Shown here piece after piece: positions 6,799-15,203 of a stretch of DNA of 16,975 nt (position 1 is the first letter of the stretch; the number at the start of each line of letters is the position of its first letter). A program made the position numbers and the translations under genes. The DNA is from JADFRG01 sp048054495. Lineage in GTDB: Bacteria; Chloroflexota; Anaerolineae; Anaerolineales; E44-bin32. Below the pieces are notes generated by a model. The model was not told where the DNA came from. It saw only the letters and a program-made list of their open reading frames with translations, and searched no databases. The stretch lies in the NCBI GenBank assembly GCA_048054495.1, contig JBGMQN010000046.1, positions 1 through 16,975 of the forward strand, written 5' to 3'.

Positions 6799-7025
6799 AT
6801 TTAGGTTGGTGAGCTGCTTTTTGGCCCGCGTCTAGGGCCCGGTGTAATTGGCAACCCGCCTACGGCTGAAAGCCCGCCCCAGCAATATCGGACCGAAACT
6901 GGACGCGCTCAAGAGGGTTGTACTGGAGGTAGCAGCAGGCTTGAGTGCATAAGATGGCGCGTCAGGCCGGGCTCTCATAAAGGGACCGGCGAGAATATTT
7001 GTGTTGTGAGTGAGGAGAATCGCAT

Positions 7026-7322
7026 ATGTGTTGTCTGTTTACGGTTTTAGTATTCCTGGGTCCTCGGGCGGCCGATATCACCTGGTGGCTTCTCGCGCCG
7101 CTTCGCTGGAGCGTGGCTTTTGGCAGTGTCATCTGGCCGATCCTGGGCATCATCTTCCTTCCCTGGACCACGCTCATATATGTGGCGGTATATAACCCCA
7201 TATTTGGGATCTCGCTACTGGGATGGATCTTCGTGGCACTGGGCGTGTTCGCGGACATCGCCATGCATGGCGGCGGAACCTATTTCAACCGCGACCGTGT
7301 TCCGGGCCTGAGCTCCGCATAA
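7026..7322 (+). CDS. small membrane protein, unknown function
   Basis: The 98-residue protein has hydrophobic stretches near residues 3-12, 30-56 and 61-80, and a short polar tail. The pattern ADITWWLLAPLRW, then WPILGIIFLPWTTLIYV, is seen in short uncharacterised membrane proteins of Actinomycetota and Chloroflexota. GAGGAG lies 8 bases before the ATG. It is followed after 26 bases by another membrane protein gene on the same strand, so the two are probably co-transcribed. No function can be assigned. Confidence 0.7.
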   Translation: MCCLFTVLVFLGPRAADITWWLLAPLRWSVAFGSVIWPILGIIFLPWTTLIYVAVYNPIFGISLLGWIFVALGVFADIAMHGGGTYFNRDRVPGLSSA

Positions 7323-7348
7323 CTCGAATCTAGCAGAGAGAGGGCAAG

Positions 7349-7990
7349 ATGACCTTTGAGCTGTTCTGCGTGACGTTGATCGCGCTCGCATTTGGTGTGG
7401 CGGTGGCCTTCCGGGGATATCGTTTCTTTCTGGTCCTTCTGCCAATTCTCGGTTTTGTGTTCGGATTTGCGCTGGGCGTGCAGACCCTGCAGGCGATCTT
7501 CGATGTCGGCTTCCTCACCACGGTCACCAGTTGGGTGGTCGGCTTTTTAGTAGGTCTCTTGTTCGGAGTACTTTCCTACCTGTTCTACATCGTGGGCGTG
7601 GCGCTGCTCTCATTCGCCCTCGGTTATGCTGTCGGTGTCGGCCTCATGGGGCTCATCGGGTTCGACCTGGGCCTCATTGCCTGGCTGGTCGGGATGGCCG
7701 CAGGTGTGGCGCTGGCCTTGCTGGTGGTATTCTTCAACGTTCAAAAGTGGGTCATCGTGGTCATCACGGGCGCCTTCGGATCGGGAGTGATCGTCGGTTC
7801 TCTGTTGCTGGTGCTCGGAAGGGTCACGATCGAAGATATCGGCACGAACGCAGTAGGCCAAGCCATTCAGGATTCGTTCCTGTGGCTGGTTCTCTATCTG
7901 GTGATCGCCGTGTTGGGCATCGCCGCTCAAATTGGAGTCAGTCAGGCGGTCGAACTGGAGCCACCAGAGTCCACCTTCCTTTCTGGCTGA
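7349..7990 (+). CDS. TMEM198/DUF4203-like multi-helix membrane protein
   Basis: The 213-residue protein is almost entirely hydrophobic, with about seven helices (near 4-21, 25-45, 60-80, 81-101, 107-129, 134-156 and 175-195) and a short polar tail. Glycine-rich helices such as GFVFGFALG and VGFLVGLLFGVLSY resemble the TMEM198/DUF4203 family, whose bacterial role is unknown. The assignment rests on pattern only. A weak purine-rich site (GAGGG) lies 4 bases before the ATG. It probably forms a two-gene unit with the preceding small membrane protein. A hairpin lies 28 bases after its stop. Confidence 0.7.
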   Translation: MTFELFCVTLIALAFGVAVAFRGYRFFLVLLPILGFVFGFALGVQTLQAIFDVGFLTTVTSWVVGFLVGLLFGVLSYLFYIVGVALLSFALGYAVGVGLMGLIGFDLGLIAWLVGMAAGVALALLVVFFNVQKWVIVVITGAFGSGVIVGSLLLVLGRVTIEDIGTNAVGQAIQDSFLWLVLYLVIAVLGIAAQIGVSQAVELEPPESTFLSG

Positions 7991-8018
7991 GGCAAAACCA
8001 AAATCAATCCTGATTATG

Positions 8019-8041
8019 GGGAACTCCAAGCAGGAGTTCCC
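8019..8041 (+). terminator. intergenic hairpin, possible weak terminator
   Basis: GGGAACTCC (8019-8027) pairs perfectly with GGAGTTCCC (8033-8041) around a 5-base loop. It lies between the TMEM198-like gene and the permease gene. No T-run follows, so termination is uncertain; it may instead be an mRNA-stabilising end. Confidence 0.4.
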
Positions 8042-8081
8042 TGTGCATTAGGTAAGGATTCTCTTCTGAGCTCGACGATAG

Positions 8082-9484
8082 ATGGCAAATGATCCAGTGA
8101 GTTCACCGGAACGACAGGGCGCCGTGCGCTTCAGCCGGGTGCTGGGGCTCCCATGGCTGGTCGCGCTCGGAGCGAGCGTAACAGTCGGCCTGGGCGTCTA
8201 CACGCTGCTGACCCTATTCGTCAAGAACCTGGGCACCGGACAGGTCATTGGCCCCTATGTTCTGCTGGGAGCGATAGCTGTCCCGATCGTTCTCACCTTA
8301 GCGGAGCGAGCGGCGGTTGTGCCCGGGAGCGGGGGTCTCTATCGTCTGGCACGCAACAGCGGGACACTCTGGGTAGGCTACTTCGGTGGGTGGCTCATGC
8401 TGGGCGGATATGCGATGCTCGCCGCATTGCTGGGCTGGGGGACGGCCCTCGGCGTTGATTTGTTGCTCGTCGAGCTATTTGGCTTGGCGATTGATGTGCG
8501 CTGGATCGCGGTCGGCGTGCTGGGGCTGGTGACGATCGCCAGTCTGCAGGGAATGCGCGCAGCCTGGCGCACAAAAGCCGCCTTTGTCTACGCTTCGCTC
8601 GTGTTTCTGATCGTTCTCTCTATACGAAATCTGGTGGCGGTATCCATCAGTGAGGCGGTAAGCGATGCAGTTCCACGAAGCTTCGAACTCTTCACGATCA
8701 CCGCCTTCATGGCGAGCGGACTCTGGGGTCTGGACTATATCCTCAGCGTCCGAGACCAGGTCCGTCGACCCACCAAGACCTTCCTGCCTGCCCTCGGGCT
8801 CACAGTGCTGGCCGGAGTTGCCTTCGGGGTTGCGGCTGCTCTCGCTCTTGGGCCGAGCCTGACGACGCCCAGCCTGACACCATTGATTGACCTCGCAGCC
8901 GACTCTCGCCTATTGCCTGAAACCATCGCGCGCATACTTTACTCCGTGTTCGCCATCGCCATCACACTGATCGCCCTCAATCGAGCGTTGCTGAACGCGC
9001 GAAACCTTCTTTACGCAATGTCGCGGGACGGCCTTACGACGGAGCGGATTCGCAGCTCCTCAACGACGAGCGGCCTCCACGCTTGGATCTCATTAGTCTT
9101 TCCAACCGCCAGCGTCGTCCTCATACTTATTATCCCCGTAGAGCTGCTCGTGGGTCTGGCCGCAATGACCCTTATGTGGGCCATTGCGATCGTGCATGTC
9201 CCGGACGTAATCCGCGCGCGGCCGAATCTCCCAGCAACTAAGCTGCCGTTTCACCCACTACTTCCGGGACTCACTACCGCGATAGGGGTCTTGTTGCCGT
9301 TTGCGCTTGGATTCCTGGCCATTCTTGTCGGAGCAGCTTGGTTGGCATTGGGCGGCCTCTTCTACATTCTTTATGCTCGCGCGAGGGGTCTAGAAGTTCG
9401 CCGCGAGCAAATTGTTGTAGGTGAAGTCTCTTCGGAGCGCGTGGCAAAGCCGGGATATCGAGTGATGGCAGATATCTCGCGCGC
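8082..9484 (+). CDS. APC-superfamily permease with start of a UspA-like domain, C-terminus in a gap
   Basis: 467 residues are visible. Residues about 20-440 form a polytopic transporter with around 12 helices. It opens with FSRVLGLPWLVALGASVTVGLGVYTL and PGSGGLYRLAR (81-91), which match the amino acid-polyamine-organocation (APC) permeases. The substrate cannot be predicted. After the last helix a polar linker leads to GYRVMADIS (from about 457), which resembles the first strand of a UspA-type nucleotide-binding domain. Permeases with C-terminal Usp domains are known, mainly in archaea and some bacteria. The start ATG at 8082 has only a weak upstream purine site (GAGCTCGA). The sequence beyond the gap continues as Usp-like, so both parts may belong to one polypeptide. 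Confidence 0.82.
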
Positions 9485-9584
9485 NNNNNNNNNNNNNNNN
9501 NNNNNNNNNNNNNNNNNNNNNNNNNNNNNNNNNNNNNNNNNNNNNNNNNNNNNNNNNNNNNNNNNNNNNNNNNNNNNNNNNNNN
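9485..9584. other. assembly gap, 100 N
   Basis: Exactly 100 N. Both sides look like pieces of UspA-like domains, the left its first strand and the right its later part. With exactly 100 bases the two frames do not join, but the true length is unknown. Confidence 0.95.
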
Positions 9585-11392
9585 CAGAGGAAGGGGTGGA
9601 TCTGCTGCTGATGGAGTGGCGGGGTTCTGACGACCCCGAACAGATTCAGGAGCTGGACCGGATTCTGCGGACGGCTCCGGCGGAGCTGGCAATCGTCCAC
9701 GGCGAAGTTCCAAGAGACCCCGGCCGCGTTTTGGTGCCAACTTCTGGCGGACCGCATGCGCCGGTAGCACTGCGGCTGGCGCAGGAGCTCACGGCGAAGA
9801 GCGGAGGTCGGATACGGATCACCAACATAATGACGGGTGAGCTCACGCCGGAAGCAAGATCGGAAGCGGAGGCCAAGATTCAGGCCACGCGAGAAGCCGT
9901 GTCTGATCTTGGCGAGGTTGAGGTAAGTGTGGTGCCTGCCGGATCCGTGCAGGATGGGATCCTGGACGAACTGGAAGATGTGGAAGTGCTGCTGATCGGC
10001 ACCACAAGAGAAGGGATTTTCGAGCGATCCCAATTCGGCGGGATCTCCACCCAGATCGCGCGCGCGGCTTCAATTCCCACCATCATTACCCGTGCCCGAG
10101 AATCGCAGAGTGCGCTGAGAATGCAACGCATCTGGGGGGCGATCTCGGACCCATTGCCAAAGCTGTCCGCTCGTCAACATGCGACGGTTGCCCAATCGAT
10201 GCGTGAGGCTGCCGTTCCAACCATCGATTTCTATGTGTTGATTACCCTGGCGGCCAGCATCGCCACATTGGGTTTGCTGCAGAACAGCGGGGCAGTGATC
10301 ATCGGAGCCATGCTGGTTGCACCGCTGATGGCTCCCATCCTGGCTATGGGGATAAGCATGGTGCAGGCGGAAACGCGTGTATTTGTGCTCGGGCTGGAGG
10401 CCACCATTAAGGGTGCGGTAATGGCGATTCTGGTAGGCTTGGTGATTGTCATCATCTCTCCCATCACCGATCCGACGGCCGAGATCCTCGCCCGTACGCA
10501 GCCCAATATCCTGGACCTGATGGTTGCCCTGGCGTCGGGGGCGGCGGCGGGATACGCAATCAGCCGCTCAGAGGTGGCGGCCGCGATGCCAGGAGTGGCG
10601 ATTTCGGCCGCGCTGGTACCCCCGCTCAGTGTAGTCGGCTACGGGCTTGGGGTGTCGGACCTCTCCATCGCCGCCGGCGCGCTCTTGCTCTTCACGACCA
10701 ATCTGATCGCGATCGTGCTTGCCGCGGGAATAACCTTCCTTGCTCTCGGATTCCAGCCAGAGCGCGGAGAGAAGGGCGAGTTGGCGCGCGGCTTGAGGCT
10801 TGCTGCGGTCTCACTGGCGGCGGTATTTGTGATTCTAGCCATCGTGACGATCCGGACGGTAGAGCAGCAGAACCGCGAGCAGGCGGTGGTGGAGCTGTTC
10901 GAGCAGCAGGTCGTGGCTCGGGTCGGGCGCGTGGAAGATATGGCGGTCGAACGTCAGGGGCGCGGATTTATCCTGACGGCCACGATCATTTCATTCAGCG
11001 GAAAGCAGCTCAGCGCCGAGGAGCTCGGGCAGCTTGAGGATGATATCGCTGAGGCAGTAGGCGGACCCGTCACCTTGGATGCCACAATCTTGGAGGCTGA
11101 AAGATTTGTGACAAGGCTTGGAGGCCTGAATACCTTGCGACGGCTCGAGCAGGTGTTTGCGGAGGCAGCCATTGCCGCGGACACGGAGGTCATAGACGTC
11201 GTGGCCAGCAAGAGCTCGGATGGTTTCATGGTGGAAGCCACCCTTATTGTCACGGGGGGTCGACCGCTCTCTCGGGATACCCTTAGGGGTATCCAGGATC
11301 AGTTGGCGGAAGCTGCGGACGATCCAGTCGAACTCCGCGTCTTGTCTCTATCGGGCAATAAAATCGAGTTATCAGGCGGCGAGGGACAATGA
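9585..11392 (+). CDS. UspA-like domain(s) fused to DUF389 membrane protein, N-terminus missing
   Basis: The frame is open from the gap edge; no start is needed inside the visible part. It begins EEGVDLLLMEWRG, the later part of one UspA-like domain. A second Usp-like unit follows (GRVLVPTSGGPHAPVALRLA to IPTIITRA, about residues 43-166 counted from the GTG at 9596), with a divergent nucleotide loop (GTTREG). Residues 205-420 form the DUF389 core with about seven helices and the hallmarks LLQNSGAVIIGAMLVAPLMA, PGVAISAALVPPLSVVG and FTTNLIAIVLA. The C-terminal part contains two similar alpha/beta units (457-498 and 543-584). DUF389 function is unknown; fusion to Usp suggests a nucleotide- or stress-responsive membrane protein. 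Its stop overlaps the next start as ATGA. Confidence 0.82.
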
Positions 11393-12344
11393 GACTTCGT
11401 GCAATTCGCTGGCCGCTGTTGCTGCTCGCGGGCTTAGTAGCTGCGCTGCTCTTGTTTTGGGCCGCAGCACCAGAGCCTTCCCCATTTAATCCGCCCGAAC
11501 TGGATCCGCCAGACGAGCCGGGTTTCACCGTGCTGACGGCGAACGTGGGCAACGGTGATCCGCGCTGCGTAGTTCAGCTGCTGAAACTATGCCGGAGCGA
11601 TGTGGAGGCTCGGCTGACGGCGAGTCTGGCCGAGCTTCAACCGGAAGTTGTGGCGCTGCAAGAAACACTGCCCGATCATCTTTGCGATAGCGCGCCGCTG
11701 GTGGATCCTGGAAACGTGTGTGCGGGTGAATATTCAGAGCCGCAAGTGCGCCGGCTGCTTGGTCCGGATTACACGATCACCTGCGAGGCCCGCAACCTGA
11801 TCGAGTGCATCGGCGTGCGAACCGATGTCGGAGAGATCCTGGGGTGCGAGCTCGGTGCACTATGCGAGTCGGATCGGATGGCGACCCTCCCTCCCGGCTG
11901 CCGAACGCAGCTCACGGTCTATGCGGTCACCGTTCAAGTCCGCGGAAGAGTTTTTGACATCGTTAATGCTCATCCCGAGAACCGCAGCGCGGATTGCCGC
12001 CTGGATTCGATCCGCCAGATCTTCGAGGGGGATATCGTTCAAGAGCAGGAAGTACTGATCCTGGGGGATCTGAACATGGATCCCTGGCGCGGCGATGACG
12101 TCAGCACGGAATACTGGAACACTCAGGTGGGGCCGGCCGAGACCTATGCCTTCTACTATCACAGCGGGCCGGCCGAGCGGGTTCCACCTTATCCGACCCT
12201 TTTCTATCCGCTGTTTGAGCGAACCCTAGACCACGTGGTGAGCAACTTCCTGGAGGGGACCACTCTCACGCTGGGAGAGGCCCCGGGAACCGCGCGAATG
12301 GACGGCGGCCGAGGCATGGATCATCGGGGGCTCTATGGGTGGCT
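11389..12344 (+). CDS. exported endonuclease/exonuclease/phosphatase family protein, extreme C-terminus missing
   Basis: 318 residues are visible. Residues 8-26 are a hydrophobic signal or anchor, followed by a Pro-rich linker. The metal-dependent phosphoesterase motifs are in order: TANVGNG with Asn52, LQET with Glu92, NAHPENR with His195, GDLNMDP with Asp227 and Asn229, LDHVV with Asp281/His282, and MDHRGLYGW with Asp311/His312. Only a few residues should be missing. Members cleave phosphodiesters in nucleic acids, sphingomyelin or phosphoinositides; the substrate here is unknown. Ten cysteines occur between residues 60 and 203, fitting a disulfide-rich extracytoplasmic domain. The start overlaps the DUF389 stop (ATGA at 11389-11392), so translation is probably coupled. 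Confidence 0.85.
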
Positions 12345-12444
12345 NNNNNNNNNNNNNNNNNNNNNNNNNNNNNNNNNNNNNNNNNNNNNNNNNNNNNNNN
12401 NNNNNNNNNNNNNNNNNNNNNNNNNNNNNNNNNNNNNNNNNNNN
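12345..12444. other. assembly gap, 100 N
   Basis: Exactly 100 N between two convergent genes. It should hold the last few codons of both the phosphatase-family gene (plus) and the beta-lactamase-fold gene (minus), and possibly a shared terminator. Confidence 0.95.
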
Positions 12445-13182
12445 TTCTCCCGGCTGAAGCACACGCACCTCTACCTGTGGTGCGATGTCCGCAGCAAGCT
12501 GAGAGAAACGATGTGCGGGGTCATCGCCCGCGGCCCTGCCGAGCCTGCGAATACCGAACGGGAAGAAGGTGCCCCAATGGATCGGAATGGCCAGGCGCGG
12601 TCGAAGCAGCGTCAAGGCCCTCGCAGCCTGTTCGGGATCCATGTGGCCGATGCCGAGGGTGGGGCCCCAGCCGGAGACAGGCACCAAAGCGACGTCCAGA
12701 TCCTCTGCAATCTCCGTCATTCCAGGAAAGAAATCCGTGTCTCCGAAGAATTGGATCCTCCGCACGCCTTCGACCCGGTAGCTTAGGCTGGCCGTGGCGA
12801 CCGAGACCAGGGGTCGGCCGCCCATGTGGTTGGCATGCGTCGCCCGCACGCGCACAGACCCAATCTGTGTATCCTCGCCCTCGCGCAGCTGCTCGATGTT
12901 GGCATAGCCACGCCTGCGCAGCATCGCACCAACGCCGCGCGGCGCGATGATGCGCGTCTCTCGGTCCAATCTGCGCAGGGAGGGCAGGTCCAGGTGATCC
13001 CAGTGGTTGTGAGAGATGAGCACCGCATCGATTTCCGTGTAGTGCACCGCGGATACAGGCGCCGAGCGCCGATACAGATGCAGTACACGGTTCTTGAGAA
13101 GCGGGTCGGTCAGGATACGAACGCCCTGCATCTGCAACAGCACAGAGGCATGACCGAGGTAGACGATGCGATCCGGGATCAT
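12445..13182 (-). CDS. metallo-beta-lactamase-fold hydrolase (UlaG/NAPE-PLD-like), extreme C-terminus missing
   Basis: 246 residues are visible. The fold signature is complete: LGHASVLLQ near residue 9, TDP at 25-27, SHNHWDHLD giving His58, His60, Asp62 and His63, THANH with His116/His119, FFGDTDFF with Asp148/Asp150, GIGHMDP with His180, and IPIHWGTF with His202. This arrangement fits the UlaG/NAPE-PLD-like branch, cytoplasmic metal-dependent hydrolases of lactones or phosphodiesters; the true substrate is unknown. The family is usually about 250-260 residues, so little is lost in the gap. The site before the ATG (GAAGCGAAG) is weak. It is convergent with the phosphatase-family gene and divergent from the aldehyde dehydrogenase gene. 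Confidence 0.87.
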
Positions 13183-13216
13183 CTTCGCTTCATTAATAGT
13201 GCTTCGGTGGGCTGGA

Positions 13217-13222
13217 ATTGTA
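13217..13222 (-). promoter_or_regulatory. putative -10 element for the hydrolase gene
   Basis: TACAAT on the minus strand lies 34 bases before the hydrolase ATG. It matches the -10 consensus at 5 of 6 positions but has no recognisable -35 partner. Confidence 0.35.
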
Positions 13223-13413
13223 CCGGTTCGTAATCCGGTCCCCCGCGCAGGTACAGCGCGTGAGGGGCTTCGCCGCGAGATGCGACTAGGACACTCGCGG
13301 CGGATGATGACATATGAGGCTAGGGGGCTTGCACAGAGTTGAAGGTCGCTACGTTATTACTGCCACCAGCATCTGTTTTCACACGGCAGCTCGCCCTCCG
13401 CGGTATGCACAGA

Positions 13414-13425
13414 TCGCTCGAGCGA
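13414..13425. promoter_or_regulatory. 12-bp perfect palindrome, operator-like
   Basis: TCGCTCGAGCGA is a perfect palindrome. Its right end is 15 bases before the -10-like TACAAT at 13441, so it covers the position where a -35 box would lie. A dimeric regulator bound here could control the aldehyde dehydrogenase gene. This is inferred from position and symmetry. Confidence 0.4.
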
Positions 13426-13440
13426 GTCCATGGGAACGCT

Positions 13441-13446
13441 TACAAT
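13441..13446 (+). promoter_or_regulatory. putative -10 element for the aldehyde dehydrogenase gene
   Basis: TACAAT lies 59 bases before the ATG at 13506. No standard -35 box is present; a palindrome occupies that position. Confidence 0.4.
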
Positions 13447-13505
13447 GGAATTCGGGTGCGACATACGGTCACGAATAACTGGATAACCCTTCGGAGAAGA
13501 GTGAA

Positions 13506-15011
13506 ATGAGCGCTGCGGACAGACTACGAAGTGCCGAAGCCCGACCCGCCGAAAGCCGGGATTCAGACGAGACGGAACTGGGCGAATACGGCTTGTTAGT
13601 GGATGGTGAATGGCTAAAAACCGGCGACGCTATCGAAGTTCATAGCCCGTACGACGATTCACTGGTAGCCATCGTGCACCGGGCTGGGCCAGAGGAGATT
13701 GAAGCCTGCATTTCAAAGGCTGTGGAGGCGTTTAAGGTCACTCGCAAGCTCCCATCGTGGAAACGAGCCGAAATTCTGGAAGCCATCAGCAATGGGATCG
13801 CCGGGCGGCATGAGGAGTTCGCGCGCACCATCGCCCTGGAAGCCGGCAAACCAATCCAGACCGCGAGAGCAGAAGTCGACCGAGCCGTATTTACCTTTAA
13901 AGTAGCGGCCGAAGAAGCCAAGCGAATCTATGGGGAAATCGTGCCTCTGGATTGGTTGCCCGGAACGGAGGGGCGGATCGGCTACGTTCGCCGAGTGCCC
14001 CTGGGCCCGGTGGTGGGCATCTCCCCTTTTAACTTTCCCCTGAATCTGGTGGCCCACAAGGTAGCCCCCTCATTGGCGGCCGGAAACCCGATCATTATTC
14101 GGCCCTCGAGCCAGACTCCTGTCAGCTCACTCAAGCTTGCGGAGTTGGTGCTCGAGGCCGGCTGGCCCGAGGCAGGCATAGCGGTCGTGCCTTGCACGAC
14201 ACAAAGCGCCGATCCGCTGGTGGAGGACCACCGCATCAAGAAGCTGACATTCACCGGGAGCCCCGCGGTCGGCTGGGCGCTAAAGGCCAGGGCCGGGATG
14301 AAGAAAGTGACCCTCGAGCTGGGCGGCAACGCGGGGGTCATCGTACATTCGGATGCCGATGTGGCTTACGCGGCGCAACGTGTGGCGTGGGGTGGATTCT
14401 CCTTCGCGGGTCAATCCTGCATCTCGGTGCAGCGCACCTACGTGCATGCCGAGGTTTATGAAGGCTTTGTGGATGAATTGATCCCGCGGGTGCAGGCGCT
14501 CAAGCTAGGCGATCCGCTCGATGAAGCGACCGATGTGGGTCCGCTCATCGACGGTGGCGCGGTGGAGCGCATCCAGGCTTGGTTGGCAGAGGCGGTATCC
14601 GGTGGGGCAGAGGTTCTCATCGGGGGAGAGCGGGAGGGAGCTCTTTTTCAGCCTACCGTCCTGATCTCTCTCCAGGATGACATGCGCATCTCCTGCCAGG
14701 AAGTCTTTGGACCCGTTGTGGGTCTTTACCCTTACCAAGACATCGAACAGGCCATCCGCGCGGTGGACGAAAGCGATTTCGGTCTTCAAGCCGGGCTATT
14801 TACCAGAGATGCAAAATTGATCCGAAAGGCTTTCAATGAGATTGAGGTTGGCGGTCTCATTGTCAACGACGTATCCACTTTTCGTGTGGACCACATGCCA
14901 TATGGAGGAGCCAAGATGTCGGGTGAGGGGCGTGAGGGCCTTCGCTATGCCATCGAAGAGATGACCGCTATGAAGCTGCTCGTGATGAGTGATCCCGACA
15001 CTTCCACTTAA
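13506..15011 (+). CDS. NAD(P)-dependent aldehyde dehydrogenase
   Basis: The complete protein of 501 residues is the normal length for the ALDH superfamily. Catalytic landmarks are present: SPFNFP with Asn176, FTGSP (249-253), ELGGN with general base Glu271, GQSC with nucleophile Cys305, and EVFGPVV with Glu399. It oxidises an aldehyde to the acid in the cytoplasm. The sequence around PFNFPLNLVAHKVAPSLAAG and PSSQTP resembles the CofA-like lactaldehyde dehydrogenase and non-phosphorylating GAPDH groups, but the substrate cannot be fixed. The usual cofactor-contacting Lys before Pro-Ser is Arg199 here, and the usual EEVFGP is QEVFGP. GGAG lies 9 bases before the ATG. The first 30 residues are a polar extension. 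It appears monocistronic; CCAATC/GATTGG (15037-15052) after the stop forms a small hairpin without a T-run. Confidence 0.9.
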   Translation: MSAADRLRSAEARPAESRDSDETELGEYGLLVDGEWLKTGDAIEVHSPYDDSLVAIVHRAGPEEIEACISKAVEAFKVTRKLPSWKRAEILEAISNGIAGRHEEFARTIALEAGKPIQTARAEVDRAVFTFKVAAEEAKRIYGEIVPLDWLPGTEGRIGYVRRVPLGPVVGISPFNFPLNLVAHKVAPSLAAGNPIIIRPSSQTPVSSLKLAELVLEAGWPEAGIAVVPCTTQSADPLVEDHRIKKLTFTGSPAVGWALKARAGMKKVTLELGGNAGVIVHSDADVAYAAQRVAWGGFSFAGQSCISVQRTYVHAEVYEGFVDELIPRVQALKLGDPLDEATDVGPLIDGGAVERIQAWLAEAVSGGAEVLIGGEREGALFQPTVLISLQDDMRISCQEVFGPVVGLYPYQDIEQAIRAVDESDFGLQAGLFTRDAKLIRKAFNEIEVGGLIVNDVSTFRVDHMPYGGAKMSGEGREGLRYAIEEMTAMKLLVMSDPDTST

Positions 15012-15139
15012 CGCGCCGGCCCAATCAAGACTTGCGCCAATCAAGCGATTGGGGATCCCATCAGGGTTGTCTTAACCTTCCTAGTCGCTTGAAGAGAATC
15101 TCTCTGCAGAGGAGATGCGGCGCGCAAGAATATTGATGC

Positions 15140-15167
15140 TTGACTTCCCAAAAAACCGTGATACTGT
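15140..15167 (+). promoter_or_regulatory. sigma-70-type promoter for the ilv leader
   Basis: TTGACT (15140-15145) matches the -35 consensus at 5 of 6. After a 16-base spacer comes TACTGT (15162-15167), a weak -10 hexamer (T1, A2 and T6 kept), preceded by TG one base upstream, an extended -10. The predicted start near 15174 gives a leader transcript of about 190 bases to the terminator and 30 bases to the leader-peptide start. Confidence 0.5.
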
Positions 15168-15203
15168 TGACGCCAAATATGCAGACTCGCCGGGATTAAA
15201 TTT

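Larger units (their letters stand above)
6421..7025. other. gene-free stretch with several small hairpins
   Basis: About 600 bases without a convincing coding frame; short open frames here lack ribosome binding sites and plausible composition. The stretch holds the second direct-repeat copy, a 6-bp hairpin at 6532-6550 (AGCCCA/TGGGCT) and a run of hairpins at 6723-6798. A tRNA-like fragment near 6838 does not fold into a cloverleaf. It must also contain the promoters of the genes at 6420 (minus) and 7026 (plus), but I see no convincing -35/-10 pair. Confidence 0.5.
13183..13505. other. divergent intergenic region
   Basis: These 323 bases must hold promoters for the minus-strand hydrolase and the plus-strand aldehyde dehydrogenase. 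TACAAT occurs once toward each gene (minus strand at 13222-13217, plus strand at 13441-13446). A 12-bp palindrome lies at 13414-13425. ACCGG/CCGGT arms are at 13222-13226 and 13235-13239. No coding frame was supported. Confidence 0.55.

Noticed and set aside
6570..6800. 76-codon minus-strand frame in the gene-free stretch
   Set aside because: There is no ribosome binding site, domain, membrane segment or operon context, and it overlaps a cluster of hairpins.
6833..6900. tRNA-like segment (GGTGTAATTGGCAAC resembles a tRNA D-arm)
   Set aside because: No 7-base anticodon loop on a 5-bp stem, no TTC-type T-arm and no closing acceptor stem can be formed around it.
12226..12344. extension of the beta-lactamase-fold hydrolase through the gap
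   Set aside because: This segment is antisense to the catalytic end of the phosphatase-family gene, and the hydrolase is already near full length at the gap edge.
15021..15045. direct repeat CCAATCAAG twice, as a possible CRISPR or iteron element
   Set aside because: There are only two 9-base copies 16 bases apart and no further units; the second copy is part of a small hairpin after the aldehyde dehydrogenase gene.
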